Source: Paenibacillus eucommiae
GTDB taxonomy: Bacteria; Bacillota; Bacilli; Paenibacillales; NBRC-103111
DNA length: 64,000 nt
Direction: 5' to 3'
Assembly (NCBI RefSeq): GCF_017874215.1
Contig: NZ_JAGGLB010000011.1
Location: 124,001-188,000 of the forward strand
Shown piece after piece: positions 36,701 to 45,824 of the stretch. Both the position numbers and the translations under genes were made by a program. The notes beneath the pieces were generated by a model. It was not told the DNA's origin. It saw nothing but the letters and a program-made list of their open reading frames with translations, and did no database searches. Each line of letters opens with the position of its first letter. Position 1 is the first letter of the stretch.

Positions 36701-39384
36701 CTGCTTCCCCCGGATATGCGGAACAAGTCAAGCACATAGCCTTCATCCGAGTCCGGGAAGGAAATATACCACGGTTCGCGAATATAGTCGCTGGTTATTC
36801 CGGGATAGGCGTTTTTCTGCTCAGACTTCATAACCTGCACCTTTCCATCTCCAGGTGCGAATACTTCTACATTTCCGCCTTGCGCACTGCTTCCCGTTAC
36901 GTTTGCGTCCTTGCCATCCACCACAACGGTATTATGCGATAAGGTATAGACCGACCAGTTCCGATGTTTCGTAACTGTATACCCGATATCCGGGAGAAGT
37001 TCCTGTCCGTTGGCATACAACATCAGGTTAAGCGGATCAAAGTGATGATGACCATACTTCGGCCCGAATGACATATAAAGCTGGGATTGTTGGGTGCCAT
37101 CCCCCTTCGCCAAACGTCCAACTCCGGATGCCGGCAGCAAATAGGAACCCGCAGCCGTATTTGGGGTAGGCGTCTTATCGGCAGCCCATGTATCACCCAT
37201 AGGCAGGTAGTTTCCATTCGGATACGAGAGCAGATTGCCGATTTCCAGTGAGTTCTTCAGAATCGGGTCCAGACTTAACTGATCAATAGTAACCCCGGTT
37301 CGTTGCGATACGTAGCCTGCAGGATCACTCCAGCCCGTCAACATATCTCTGAGGATACCGATGCCCCCTAGGCTCTGTTCATGATAAGAAATAGAAAGCT
37401 CCTTCCAGTAGCCGTCGAATAAAAAATGATTGGCCACATAATTCTCTATAAGTTCGATCGTTTCATGTACATAATCCGGATAATCAATGGCGTTGCCGAT
37501 TTTGACGAGTCCGCGCCAAATATGATAGTCCATATTGCCGTTCATAACCCGGTAAGATCTCACAAATTCCACGGACGGCTTAAACAGCTCCTCTACGATT
37601 TCATGCTCCACATCCACACCAAGCTCATCCGAAAGAATATCGAAGGCATTCGTTTGTTTCACATAAGCATACGCATCAGCCAGGCTGTTAATCGTATTGA
37701 AGTCCATACAATACCACCAGTTCCACAGACCTCCCCAATATGGGTGCGGCGGGCCCGTGCGAGCATCAATCGGCCGGTTGTTCCATACCGTATCGTATAC
37801 CGGCACATAGCCTTGATAAACTTCCGCGAAGCGGTGGATCAGACGGGCTGCTCCGAGCGGATCTGCGGCGGCAATTCGATTCACCTGCTGTGTCACATAT
37901 TCCCGTTTCTTATACCAGGTATGAGCTGTAAAAAAGTATCGCTTGCCGCTGCTGTCCTCGTAGTAAGGATACTCGACCGTCTCTCCTTTCCCGTTCTGCA
38001 CTTGAATGACTTTATTTTCCGGATACTGCGCATTGGGATATGTGACGCCAGGACTGTGATCGCTCGTCAGCTCATCCGGCCTGGCCGGGTCCCAGTTGAA
38101 CAGGTTCCACGGCTCCAGATGGGGCTGCTCCGGCAAGCCTGCCCAGAAAATACCTACTTTGTCCGGAATCATAGTAAGCAGGGAGGACACCTCTGCGGAA
38201 GCCGGAACTTCCGCCACTACTGTCTTAATGCCTGCAGCAGGCACCCATCCCATGGCTTTCTCCCCAGCTGCAATCACATGTTCATTATCGATGGAAACAA
38301 CGGTCATCCAGGCTGTGTCCTCAATCTCTTCTTTCAGGATTAGTTCAAGCTGATAGAGTCCCGTCTCGACCATACCCGGATGCGTAAATCGGATCTCAAC
38401 GCGATCTCCCTGTATCGATAATGCCGCTTGTTCAATCGGGACGACTCTGCCGGAAGGCATTTTCCAGTTAAGCTGTACTTGAGTATTTGGGGTATAGACT
38501 GTGTTGGTGAACGAGAGCGTTTTTTCACTGAAATGATTATATTTCAAATTCAAATCCTCAGGTTCTAATGAAACCACATCCGTTCCGGGCCATGTGCCCG
38601 CCAGCTGATTCGGTAATTCATCAAAAAACAGACGCCCCATTCTGCCTTGTTCCGTAACGGCCGCATACGTCATATAGGTGTTGGGATACTCCTTGTCCGT
38701 AAACGAAGCATTGCGTATAGGAACCCAGGAGCTCGCGGGACTCAGATCGGGTCTGTATCGAATGATATTCAAGCCCCATTCTTTACCTGAAGCCATCTGT
38801 TGAATCCCAAGCGATCCAATCGGCACGGCGATTTCTGCAGTCCAGGCATTTGCACCTTGTACAGTTTGTACGACCACATTCTCTGCTTTACGTGCATCGA
38901 GTCCAAGAGTGGGGCCAAGCTCGCTAGCCAGCTTCTTTCCATTTGTGTTTGCAATCGTGACAGGAATACGATAATAACTCTCCTGAGCCGGATCGGGACG
39001 GATCACGATTTCGAAGCCTTCCAGCTCAGGTGCTTCATTAGCAACTGCTTTCTTCCCTCTAACAGCGAAATATACATGCGTATCACTGTAGGCCAGCTTC
39101 ACTTCTGTAGCCGGATCTGCTTCCAGGTTCGTAAAGAAATTCACAAAATTAGCCAATGACCGTATGCCATCCCACTCGCCAGCGCTCAATGCTCCGTCGA
39201 TAACCGGCGTCTGCGTTAACTTCGGCACAACGGACCAGCGGTCACTATATGCGGTAATATCAGCAGGTGACGGCAGTTGTTGTCCGTTCACAACGTTTTG
39301 CTGCCCATAAGCAGCTCCTTGCAGCCCGCTTAGCAACAGGCTCATGATGAGAAGAATGATAAACCAGCTTTTTTTAGCACCCAA
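33718..39384 (-). CDS. Exported heparinase II/III-like lyase with Ig-like, cadherin-like and three SLH domains
   Basis: 1888 residues; TTG start with AGGAGG at ideal spacing. Order: signal peptide 1-28 (WFIILLIMSLLLSGL); DOMON/CBM9-like sandwich about 50-220 (PVIDGALSAGEWDG); alpha/alpha barrel about 420-760; heparinase II/III sandwich about 770-1060 with the diagnostic KYGHHHFDPLNLMLYANGQE. Bacterial Ig-like repeats follow at about 1230-1395 (VESVTLSAEQADLDDF...). A cadherin-like domain comes next at about 1405-1490 (LLRDLKVNGATVTGF), then a Pro/Asn/Ser linker and three S-layer homology domains about 1700-1888 (HDVPTNHWAHRMLKEMA; FEDVKAADWYAGYV). It would depolymerise an acidic polysaccharide at the cell surface. 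Paralogue of the 40775-44410 product. Confidence 0.88.
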   Translation of the reverse strand: MGAKKSWFIILLIMSLLLSGLQGAAYGQQNVVNGQQLPSPADITAYSDRWSVVPKLTQTPVIDGALSAGEWDGIRSLANFVNFFTNLEADPATEVKLAYSDTHVYFAVRGKKAVANEAPELEGFEIVIRPDPAQESYYRIPVTIANTNGKKLASELGPTLGLDARKAENVVVQTVQGANAWTAEIAVPIGSLGIQQMASGKEWGLNIIRYRPDLSPASSWVPIRNASFTDKEYPNTYMTYAAVTEQGRMGRLFFDELPNQLAGTWPGTDVVSLEPEDLNLKYNHFSEKTLSFTNTVYTPNTQVQLNWKMPSGRVVPIEQAALSIQGDRVEIRFTHPGMVETGLYQLELILKEEIEDTAWMTVVSIDNEHVIAAGEKAMGWVPAAGIKTVVAEVPASAEVSSLLTMIPDKVGIFWAGLPEQPHLEPWNLFNWDPARPDELTSDHSPGVTYPNAQYPENKVIQVQNGKGETVEYPYYEDSSGKRYFFTAHTWYKKREYVTQQVNRIAAADPLGAARLIHRFAEVYQGYVPVYDTVWNNRPIDARTGPPHPYWGGLWNWWYCMDFNTINSLADAYAYVKQTNAFDILSDELGVDVEHEIVEELFKPSVEFVRSYRVMNGNMDYHIWRGLVKIGNAIDYPDYVHETIELIENYVANHFLFDGYWKELSISYHEQSLGGIGILRDMLTGWSDPAGYVSQRTGVTIDQLSLDPILKNSLEIGNLLSYPNGNYLPMGDTWAADKTPTPNTAAGSYLLPASGVGRLAKGDGTQQSQLYMSFGPKYGHHHFDPLNLMLYANGQELLPDIGYTVTKHRNWSVYTLSHNTVVVDGKDANVTGSSAQGGNVEVFAPGDGKVQVMKSEQKNAYPGITSDYIREPWYISFPDSDEGYVLDLFRISGGSSHEYTLQGDANRDASFTALGGLDLQPSGSELTPPGLSGVNEHAYTNVRNVSRAALSDNKYELLLSTSDNGTNLAGMKLTGLVDPGNNELFIGESPSLRMTRTSNLDNNNEADLYTMPKMVVRRQGTNLSSTFITAMEPFAAGSSARIGNVERLTPEQAGDVAVAITYGDTKDIILSTQRTDSTPLVVGDIRLYGKMGFIRMENDVVTNMMLIDGTRLEYGNDQVDGDGAVTGVIEEVYRKANMQSHNAFVTSASVPLDAKGSYMIVTHPDGQSHGYKIEDVVNENGKTMIRIDGEPGFEVYPDGTSKLKFYPSTSWTGAHTFRIANVTIQDDPAAAVESVTLSAEQADLDDFLLVKGESAQLTANAAYSNLTVTDVTYEPGVWQSSNPQAATVDNGLVTATGSGQTDITASFGGKTAQVSLTVLEDGELTMTGISSTMAVGEQGQIKVWASNGQELTEVTASSVVVSSAPDVASVDAAGQVHALKAGTTVISATYGYYAPAAFEVTVREQASNALLRDLKVNGATVTGFSSSVEAYTLQLAAGTQIVPAVIAVTDDSRASAVVNPASSLPGTTTITVTAEDNVTQKTYTLHFTVASPPGNQGGNENPPENSSRNPSDQLNGNPKDGEQPDPSLAKPSTKPSGKRQILRIEEGHAEVAISRDTWAESNELDIVQGGITLHLSSKAFEALLQRLNTNANKDDLTDLLISISADQGDKAKQALAQAGQQAKAELTEASPVYQFLLSGMQRNETFNPPLPISIVFDPEADKQLLGVYRIQDNGELEYLGGKVSGDRIEALLTGPGEVVVVQLDKQFHDVPTNHWAHRMLKEMAAHHLVAGVSAEQFLPSRLMTRAEFTALLARALDLEEKPGSSFEDVKAADWYAGYVTAAAEAGLVQGLNGATFAPDRMISREEMAVMLVRAYEWKQEKAAEAASIAEFSDQDQASEWARQALAFAQKLGLVSGRGDNRFIPQGMTTRAEGAQAVYNLLNLYKIGVN

Positions 39385-39445
39385 TTTATAACCTCCTATT
39401 ATTCATATGAATACATAGATTTCGCACAGTTTACCGGCTCATGCT

Positions 39446-40717
39446 TTACTTTCCGGTATGAATGGCATGGTACACTGAAATAATGCCCTCGATGATCGGT
39501 TCTATTTCATGGTCAGGGATGACCGACGTAATAGGAATGAAAACCATCCGAGGAGCTAAATGCTCCGCACGGGGGCATAACACGTTCGAGTAGTCCAGCG
39601 GATGCTTAAATGGATAACAAAATGGGAAGCCATTCTTCTCCACACTTTTGCGCTGCTGAAATATTTCGTTATGGTACAGCGGCCGGGCGTCATAGAGCGG
39701 CATCGCGTTGATGTTCTCTGCATTCAATGCTTTAATAAAGGTTGACGCCAAAGCTGCGGAATCAAGGACTACAGCAACCGAACAGCCTGCGGCACCTGCC
39801 GGGTCATACAGCTTACGCAGCGTCAAACCAGGGAGGGCTTGCGCAAGCCCGTTCACGATGCGGTCATGATGGGCTCTCATACGGCTTATAATCGTTTCAA
39901 GCTTCTTCAACTGCTCTACCATCACTGCCCCGGCAAATTCGCTCATCCGATAGTTCTGTCCGGCAAAAGCAAATACACATTCGGAATCAATTCCATAACG
40001 CTCTTTGTCGCGAAAACCGCCGTGATCGTGATAACGGACAGCCCGCTCAAATATGTCGGGATCGTTCGTCACGACTGCACCGCCTTCCCCACATGTAATC
40101 AGCTTGTTCATCTGAAAGCTGAATGCTCCGATATCCCCGATTGTCCCGCAAAACCTGCCTTTATAAGTAGTACCGCAGGATTGCGCCACATCTTCGATCA
40201 CAGGCACTTGATAGTGACACGCAACCTTCATGATGCCGTCCATATCACATGGATAGCCAAGAATATGAACGGCAATGACTGCCCGGATCTCATCGTCCTC
40301 ACTAAGCTTAGTGTGCAAATCCAGAGGATCCATATTCAAGCTCTCATCCACATCTACAAATACCGGAACTGCTCCAGCGGCAATAACCACAGCTGCAGTA
40401 GCGATAAATGTGCAGGCAGGAACAGCGACTTTGTCTCCATATCCAATCCGCAGCGCTTTGAGCGATACCATCAGCGCTGCTGTACCTGAAGTAACAGCAA
40501 GGGAGAAACGGGCCGCGGACACTTCTGTAAACATGTCTTCAAACTGACGCACCTTGTACTTCATATCCACTCCATAGTAACGGAAGGGAGACTGTGATAA
40601 AGCGATCCCTGCGGATGCCTCCGCCTCTTCTTTCCCCATAAGGTTTGCTCCCGGATAATAAGGCGGAAACTTCTCACTTCTTATCGGAGTTCCGCCATGC
40701 AACGCGATTGTTCTCAT
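39446..40717 (-). CDS. DegT/DnrJ/EryC1/StrS family aminotransferase
   Basis: 423 residues. PLP-Lys motif FSFQMNKLITCGEGGAVVTND at about residue 200, upstream VIEDVAQSCGTTYKG, and EFAGAVMVEQLKKLE. Such enzymes transaminate keto-sugars, including the AHBA and inosamine classes. It lies between two giant lyases in one operon, where it may interconvert amino sugar and keto sugar acids released from the polymer. That role is inference. AAGGAG site, 40-60 base gaps to both neighbours. Confidence 0.88.
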   Translation of the reverse strand: MRTIALHGGTPIRSEKFPPYYPGANLMGKEEAEASAGIALSQSPFRYYGVDMKYKVRQFEDMFTEVSAARFSLAVTSGTAALMVSLKALRIGYGDKVAVPACTFIATAAVVIAAGAVPVFVDVDESLNMDPLDLHTKLSEDDEIRAVIAVHILGYPCDMDGIMKVACHYQVPVIEDVAQSCGTTYKGRFCGTIGDIGAFSFQMNKLITCGEGGAVVTNDPDIFERAVRYHDHGGFRDKERYGIDSECVFAFAGQNYRMSEFAGAVMVEQLKKLETIISRMRAHHDRIVNGLAQALPGLTLRKLYDPAGAAGCSVAVVLDSAALASTFIKALNAENINAMPLYDARPLYHNEIFQQRKSVEKNGFPFCYPFKHPLDYSNVLCPRAEHLAPRMVFIPITSVIPDHEIEPIIEGIISVYHAIHTGK

Positions 40718-40774
40718 TTCATCTGCTCCTTCTTATTACTGTTTTTCCACAATCTTAATCCCTTTCATGCCCTC

Positions 40775-43700
40775 TTAAGCCCATTCTACATTTGCTATCC
40801 GAAACGTATGAGTCCCTGTCCACTGCTTCTGAGGAAAGCAGACCCTTTCAGAGGTGCCATCCTGATGGAGCTCGAATCCCGGATCCTGCTCTGCAAGCAC
40901 AATGAGCGTCTTCCCCGCTTCCTGCAGAATATCCGCAATTTTATATCCTTTCGTGCTCTGATCCGGGTGAGTTATCATAACATAACACTGCTTAAGTGCC
41001 TTCGACACCGGAACATCTGTAACAATACAGTCGTAAAGGTCACCTTTTGCTTTGCGCAAGATTCCCGTAACGACTCCGCTCACAGCGCCTTGGCCGGTAA
41101 TCGACCGGCTGCCTAGCTGCAGCAGCGTTCCGCCAATCAAACACATATGCTTGACAATCCCATCCACCAGACGAATGAATCCCATTTCTCCATGCAATGA
41201 CATGTCGCCTATAATCAAAGGCTGTTCCGTGTGATGCACAGAACTAAGAATGATATCTGTTGTACGGCCATAACTAACCTTGACCGCTACATCCCCATCA
41301 CGGCATACATCCGGCTGCAACTGTTCAATGGTATCAATTCTCGGCTGCTCTGCATGCCCATAAGGCTCCAGCAGCGTAACAAACGTGCTTTTCAGATCGT
41401 TACCTTCCCTTCGCAGCACAAGCTTCGGCATCGTATATTGATTGGCTTCGTCATTGTTATCCTTCTCTCTGCCTTGAACACGAGTAGCGCGAATGGATGG
41501 AGCACGGGCAAGAAAAAGCTCATTCTCGCCTTCTTCTAACAAACCTGTTATTCTCAACCTCGCATGGTCTTCTTCGTCCCCAGTTGTCTCCAGAGTAAGC
41601 GCATATTGTTGTCCTGTTGTTTGAGCCAGTTGGACATCATGAATGTAGATGTAACCCGGATAATGTCCATCCGCGCTGCCTATCTCACTAAAGGTTGCCG
41701 CTTTCTCTACCTTGACCCCTTGCGGAAGCAAATATTGGCCGTAAGGGGTTAATGGCATTTCAGTTTGAAAAGAAGCATCGAGGTTGGCCTCTCCTTGAAG
41801 TGTATACTCATGCCGGCTGCCTCCAGAAACACGGAACAAATCAACCACGTATCCCTCATGTCCATCACCATCCGGAAAAGAAACAAGCCATGGCTCCCTG
41901 CTGTACGTATTCATCTCTGGAAATGCATGATTGTAACTGGCGCGCATCATTTGAAACGTAGCGTCAGCAGTTATGAACGCTTCGATTCGTCCCCCGTCTC
42001 TGGCTTGCTGATCCGTCTCCAGATCCATATCACGGCTATCTACGACAACCGTATTATGGCCTATTGCTGAAACCGTAAAATAATTAGACTTAGTATAGGT
42101 GTACCCAAGGTCAGGAAGCAGCTCCTGCCCCTTCGCAAAAAGATTCAAGCTGAGCGGATCGGAATGATAGTGGAAACCATACTTTGGTACAAAGCTGAGG
42201 TATAGCTGTGTCTGCTCCAATCCTCTGCCTATAGAGAGCATACCGATTCCGGCTGACGGCCAAAGCGTAGGGCCATTATCGATATGAGATTCTGCCGGAC
42301 CTTCGGCGGCCCATGTATCCTGAATCGGAACATATTTCCCGTTCGGATAAACCATACGTTTGGATATTTCAGCTGCTCTGCCGATAATCGGGTCACTCGA
42401 CAAATCCAGATTGTCAAAATGCTGCCCCGAACGGGAAGAGACATATCCTGGCGGATCACTCCAGCCCTTAACCCGCTCCACACTCCTATTCAATGCAAGG
42501 CTGGACTGGTCATGATAGGAAGGGGTTATCTCATTCCAAAAGCCATCGGCATAAAATCTCTTTTCAATAAACGCCTTTATGGATTCTACGACATCATGCA
42601 TGTAATCAGGCTGCCCGAGCAGCTTGCTGATGTGTATGAGTCCATGCCAGTTGCCTTCGACCATATTTCCGAGAAAAGGCGGTAAGCTCCTGATATAATC
42701 TATGGAAGGAACGAGCAATCTTTCAGCCAGCTTTTGCTCCACATCTTCGCCAAGCTCCCTGCTTAGCAACTCGAGTGCATTTGTCTTCTTCACCTCGGCA
42801 TACGTCTGCAGCAATGGAAGCAGGAAGGTCAGATCCGTGATCGACCAGAATCCCCACATTCCGCCCCAGTAGTTATACGGAGGACCCGAAGCAATACTTA
42901 ACGGATAGTTGTTCCAGTAATAATCGGAGGTTGGTACATAGCCTTCATATGCCTCAATGAAACGGTGCAGCAGCCTTGCCGCTCCAAGAGGATCTATATA
43001 GGAGACTGCTAAGGTATCAGCAAGGGCACGCTCCTTTTGCAGATGCCATAGATGGGCTGTGATAAAATACTTTTTGCCCGCTGCATCCTCATAGTACGGG
43101 TATTCAATGATTTCCCCTTTACGGTTTGTTGCGGTAAGTGTTTTATTTTCACGGTATAGGGGATTCGGATATATCGTCCCCGTCCAGTTCGCCGTCATAT
43201 ACTGACCATCCGCCGATAACGTATACAAATTCTCCGTATTCAACTCCGGCATTTCCGGCAATCCTACAAACAGGAAGCCCGTCTTATCCGGTATCATCTG
43301 CAGCACCCGCTGAACTTCATGTGAAGCTGGGGCAGAAGCAAGACGGATCCTACTATCTTTGGACGCTGGCAAGGACGAGGACGAGGAAGCCGCTGCCGGA
43401 TTAGAATTTCTTGCCGTATCACCGGCACGAATCATACTTTCCCTGTCGAAAACAAGAATTGAGCACAAGCTGGCAGTTCCATCACCCCGGTCCACTTGGA
43501 GCCGCAGCTGATACACCCCGTTGTGGAGCGGCTCGGGATGCTCAAAGGATATCAGCAAACGACCCTCTTTCTCCAAAACCTCATATTTTTCTATTTTCTT
43601 CCATCCAGATGACAATTGTTTCCACTGCAGCTTCACAGTTGCCGGATCTAGACCGCTTCCAATAAAGGACAGTTCTTTTTTTGTAAAGCTTGTGTAACTC

Positions 43701-44410
43701 ATCACCCATTCAGGAGGCATCCATGCTCGGGGTTGACTTTCTTCCATCCATGGATGAAAGACAAGACTGCCCAGTCTGCCTTGATCCACTACATTGCCGA
43801 TATACTTGACCAAACCATTACCGGTATCCAAGTAACTGGATGTACGAATGGGAAACCAGGAACACAAAGGCAAGGTATTTATGTGGTGGATATGAATGAT
43901 ATTCATTCTCCACTCGTCTCCCGCAGCGATACCACTTGATCCAAGAGAGGATAGAGGTATACTTGCCTCTAAGTAGAACAAATCGTTCTCCTGGAAAGTC
44001 GTATATGTAAAATGTATCACTTGCGTCCGGTGCGAATGCTCCTTGGCAAAATTGGGTCCTAAGTTCCAATCCGTCAGAGGAGGGCTTCCAGTATCACTGA
44101 CAGGAAGCGTTACCACGAAATGAGCCTCACCATAAGCCTGCGGACTAATCAGGATTTCCACGCTCGCAAGCGCTTCCTTTTCTACTAGTGAAATGGCTCC
44201 AACAATGTACAAACGATATGGATCATAACCTATTTGATATACCGGACTCTCTTTAACCGGCTCGTTATAATAAGCGGTCTTAAATTGATCCAGTACGGCT
44301 GCTTGCTTCCACGTCGGCGTAGATGCCTCTGTGATCAAACCAATCGATGGGTTCACTTCCGGAACAATCGCCCATGAATTCGCGCTGCCTTGAATCCGAT
44401 TTCCCTTCAT
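40775..44410 (-). CDS. Heparinase II/III-like lyase without signal peptide
   Basis: About 1211 residues. Same first three domains as the 1888-residue neighbour: N-terminal sandwich with VEILISPQAYGEAHFVV, barrel with RLLHRFIEAYEGYVPTSDYYW, and catalytic-type sandwich with KYGFHYHSDPLSLNLFAKGQE about residue 750. It lacks a signal peptide, Ig-like repeats and S-layer domains, and so is probably cytoplasmic. ATG 44410 follows AGAGGGA; a GTG at 44428 is an alternative. First gene of the lyase operon, behind the duplicated promoter. Likely degrades imported unsaturated oligosaccharides. Confidence 0.85.
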   Translation of the reverse strand: MKGNRIQGSANSWAIVPEVNPSIGLITEASTPTWKQAAVLDQFKTAYYNEPVKESPVYQIGYDPYRLYIVGAISLVEKEALASVEILISPQAYGEAHFVVTLPVSDTGSPPLTDWNLGPNFAKEHSHRTQVIHFTYTTFQENDLFYLEASIPLSSLGSSGIAAGDEWRMNIIHIHHINTLPLCSWFPIRTSSYLDTGNGLVKYIGNVVDQGRLGSLVFHPWMEESQPRAWMPPEWVMSYTSFTKKELSFIGSGLDPATVKLQWKQLSSGWKKIEKYEVLEKEGRLLISFEHPEPLHNGVYQLRLQVDRGDGTASLCSILVFDRESMIRAGDTARNSNPAAASSSSSLPASKDSRIRLASAPASHEVQRVLQMIPDKTGFLFVGLPEMPELNTENLYTLSADGQYMTANWTGTIYPNPLYRENKTLTATNRKGEIIEYPYYEDAAGKKYFITAHLWHLQKERALADTLAVSYIDPLGAARLLHRFIEAYEGYVPTSDYYWNNYPLSIASGPPYNYWGGMWGFWSITDLTFLLPLLQTYAEVKKTNALELLSRELGEDVEQKLAERLLVPSIDYIRSLPPFLGNMVEGNWHGLIHISKLLGQPDYMHDVVESIKAFIEKRFYADGFWNEITPSYHDQSSLALNRSVERVKGWSDPPGYVSSRSGQHFDNLDLSSDPIIGRAAEISKRMVYPNGKYVPIQDTWAAEGPAESHIDNGPTLWPSAGIGMLSIGRGLEQTQLYLSFVPKYGFHYHSDPLSLNLFAKGQELLPDLGYTYTKSNYFTVSAIGHNTVVVDSRDMDLETDQQARDGGRIEAFITADATFQMMRASYNHAFPEMNTYSREPWLVSFPDGDGHEGYVVDLFRVSGGSRHEYTLQGEANLDASFQTEMPLTPYGQYLLPQGVKVEKAATFSEIGSADGHYPGYIYIHDVQLAQTTGQQYALTLETTGDEEDHARLRITGLLEEGENELFLARAPSIRATRVQGREKDNNDEANQYTMPKLVLRREGNDLKSTFVTLLEPYGHAEQPRIDTIEQLQPDVCRDGDVAVKVSYGRTTDIILSSVHHTEQPLIIGDMSLHGEMGFIRLVDGIVKHMCLIGGTLLQLGSRSITGQGAVSGVVTGILRKAKGDLYDCIVTDVPVSKALKQCYVMITHPDQSTKGYKIADILQEAGKTLIVLAEQDPGFELHQDGTSERVCFPQKQWTGTHTFRIANVEWA

Positions 44411-44518
44411 TCCAGTCCCTCTTTCCACTTAGCCTCTCTCAAAGCGTCAGATAAATCGCTTTCCAAGCCTCCTCCCTTTTCGCTTGCTGCCTCCCTTAAT
44501 ATTTTTGGCAACTACCTT

Positions 44519-44625
44519 GAACTATACAAGGAATTGCTGTAAGCGCATATAGTACATTTTAGAGATTTTATATGCAAACTAAACGCCTGCAGATATCTTT
44601 TTTAATGAAAAGCTATCCAAATTTA
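44519..44625 (-). promoter_or_regulatory. Duplicated promoter/operator region, copy 2
   Basis: Minus strand: -35 TTGCAT (44572-44577), 17-base spacer, -10 TACTAT (44549-44554), preceded by GATAGCTTTTCATTAA and AGATATCTGCAG. Nearly collinear with 31088-31187. Drives the lyase operon starting at 44410, giving a leader of about 130 bases. Confidence 0.75.
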
Positions 44626-44662
44626 ATATTTACCTTGCTATCCGGCATTTCTGAGCACTAAC

Positions 44663-44695
44663 AAAAAGAAACCCAGCCAAAGAGGCATGGATTCC
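44663..44695 (-). terminator. Terminator of the sulfatase operon (AACCCAGCC family)
   Basis: Imperfect stem GGCTGGGTTT with AATCCATGCC, followed on the minus strand by CTTTTTG. It sits about 45 bases beyond the FGE stop codon. The same core occurs at 11273 and 60391. Confidence 0.55.
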
Positions 44696-44739
44696 TTTTT
44701 TCTTGCAGATAAGGAAATAGGATAGTAAACTATCCAAAC

Positions 44740-45807
44740 TCAAGTAATTTCGTTTATTCGGACACAGCGGAATCCTGTGTTCCCCGAGGAACTATCTGGC
44801 GTATTCCTGCTTCTTGCTGCCACCCGATAGCGGTTGCAGTAGGATTTGTGACACAAGTAGGAGCCGCCACGCATCGACCTTGTATCCCCTTTTCCCCGTC
44901 CAATTGGGTTGTCCGTTTCACCGGATACATGATAGGACGGATCGAACACATCTGCGCACCATTCCCACACATTACCCGCCATATTATACAAGCCGTATCC
45001 ATTCGGCAAGTATGATCGGCCTGGAGCCGTGCCAGCATAACCGTCACTGGCATGATTGACGTCCGGGAATTTACCCTGCCATATGTTGCATCGGTGCTCG
45101 CCGCCCGGCTTAAGCTCATCGCCCCATGGATATCTTTTCTGATTCAGGCCTCCACGTGCGGCATATTCCCATTCTGCTTCCGTGGGCAGGCGTTTGCCCG
45201 CCCATCGGCAATAGGCAGCCGCGTCATTCCAAGTAACATGCACAACGGGATGGTCTCCGCGATCGTCCACATTCGAGTCGATTCCTTCAGGATGAGACCA
45301 ATCGGCTCCTTCAACACCCCACCACCAAGGTGTGCGGGGAGCTGCGCGGTAGGCATTCTTCTCTTTCGACTGCGGAGTCACGAACTGATGGAAAACGTAA
45401 GACCAGCCGAACTTCTCAGCCTCCGTCCGATAACCTGTTGCTGCGATAAACCGCCCGAACTGTTCATTCGTAACCGCGGTTTCATCCATGTAAAAGGAAC
45501 GGACGGAAACCTCCCTTACAGGGCCCTCCCCGTCCTCGGCAAATCCCTCCCGATCATTACTCCCCATCAGGAACGTACCTCCCGCAATGAAAACCATAGC
45601 TTCATATGGGTTCGCTGTTAACTCCATACAGGTCGAAGCTGTCGTTTCTATGCTAGTCGGGGAGTCACCTGATGCAGCATGATTTTCATAGATAGATTTA
45701 CCTGATTGTACGGATTGTACGGCATCGCGATTTGCAGAGCAGCAAGACGATGAACTAGACGATGTGCTTGTCGATGTGCTTGTCGATGTTACCCTTTGCT
45801 TAGTCAT
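44740..45807 (-). CDS. Formylglycine-generating enzyme (sulfatase-activating)
   Basis: 355 residues. An unusual N-terminal tail of about 25 Thr/Ser residues and a CC pair precedes a FGE-sulfatase domain (about 65-355): MVFIAGGTFLMGSNDREGFAEDG, EVSVRSFYMDETAVTNEQFGRF, LPTEAEWEYAARGG, MAGNVWEWCADVF and RGGSYLCHKSYCNRYR. The last has the two Cys that bind copper in aerobic FGEs. It converts the Cys of a sulfatase C-x-P-x-R motif to formylglycine. The sulfatase is three genes upstream in the same operon. GGAGG site at ideal spacing. Confidence 0.93.
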   Translation of the reverse strand: MTKQRVTSTSTSTSTSSSSSSCCSANRDAVQSVQSGKSIYENHAASGDSPTSIETTASTCMELTANPYEAMVFIAGGTFLMGSNDREGFAEDGEGPVREVSVRSFYMDETAVTNEQFGRFIAATGYRTEAEKFGWSYVFHQFVTPQSKEKNAYRAAPRTPWWWGVEGADWSHPEGIDSNVDDRGDHPVVHVTWNDAAAYCRWAGKRLPTEAEWEYAARGGLNQKRYPWGDELKPGGEHRCNIWQGKFPDVNHASDGYAGTAPGRSYLPNGYGLYNMAGNVWEWCADVFDPSYHVSGETDNPIGRGKGDTRSMRGGSYLCHKSYCNRYRVAARSRNTPDSSSGNTGFRCVRINEIT

Positions 45808-45824
45808 GAAACAACCTCCTCACC

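Noticed and set aside
37426..38343. 305-residue open frame on the plus strand
   Set aside because: It lies wholly antisense to the S-layer lyase, has an odd composition rich in Ile, Arg and His, and no ribosome site or family motif. It is a shadow frame.
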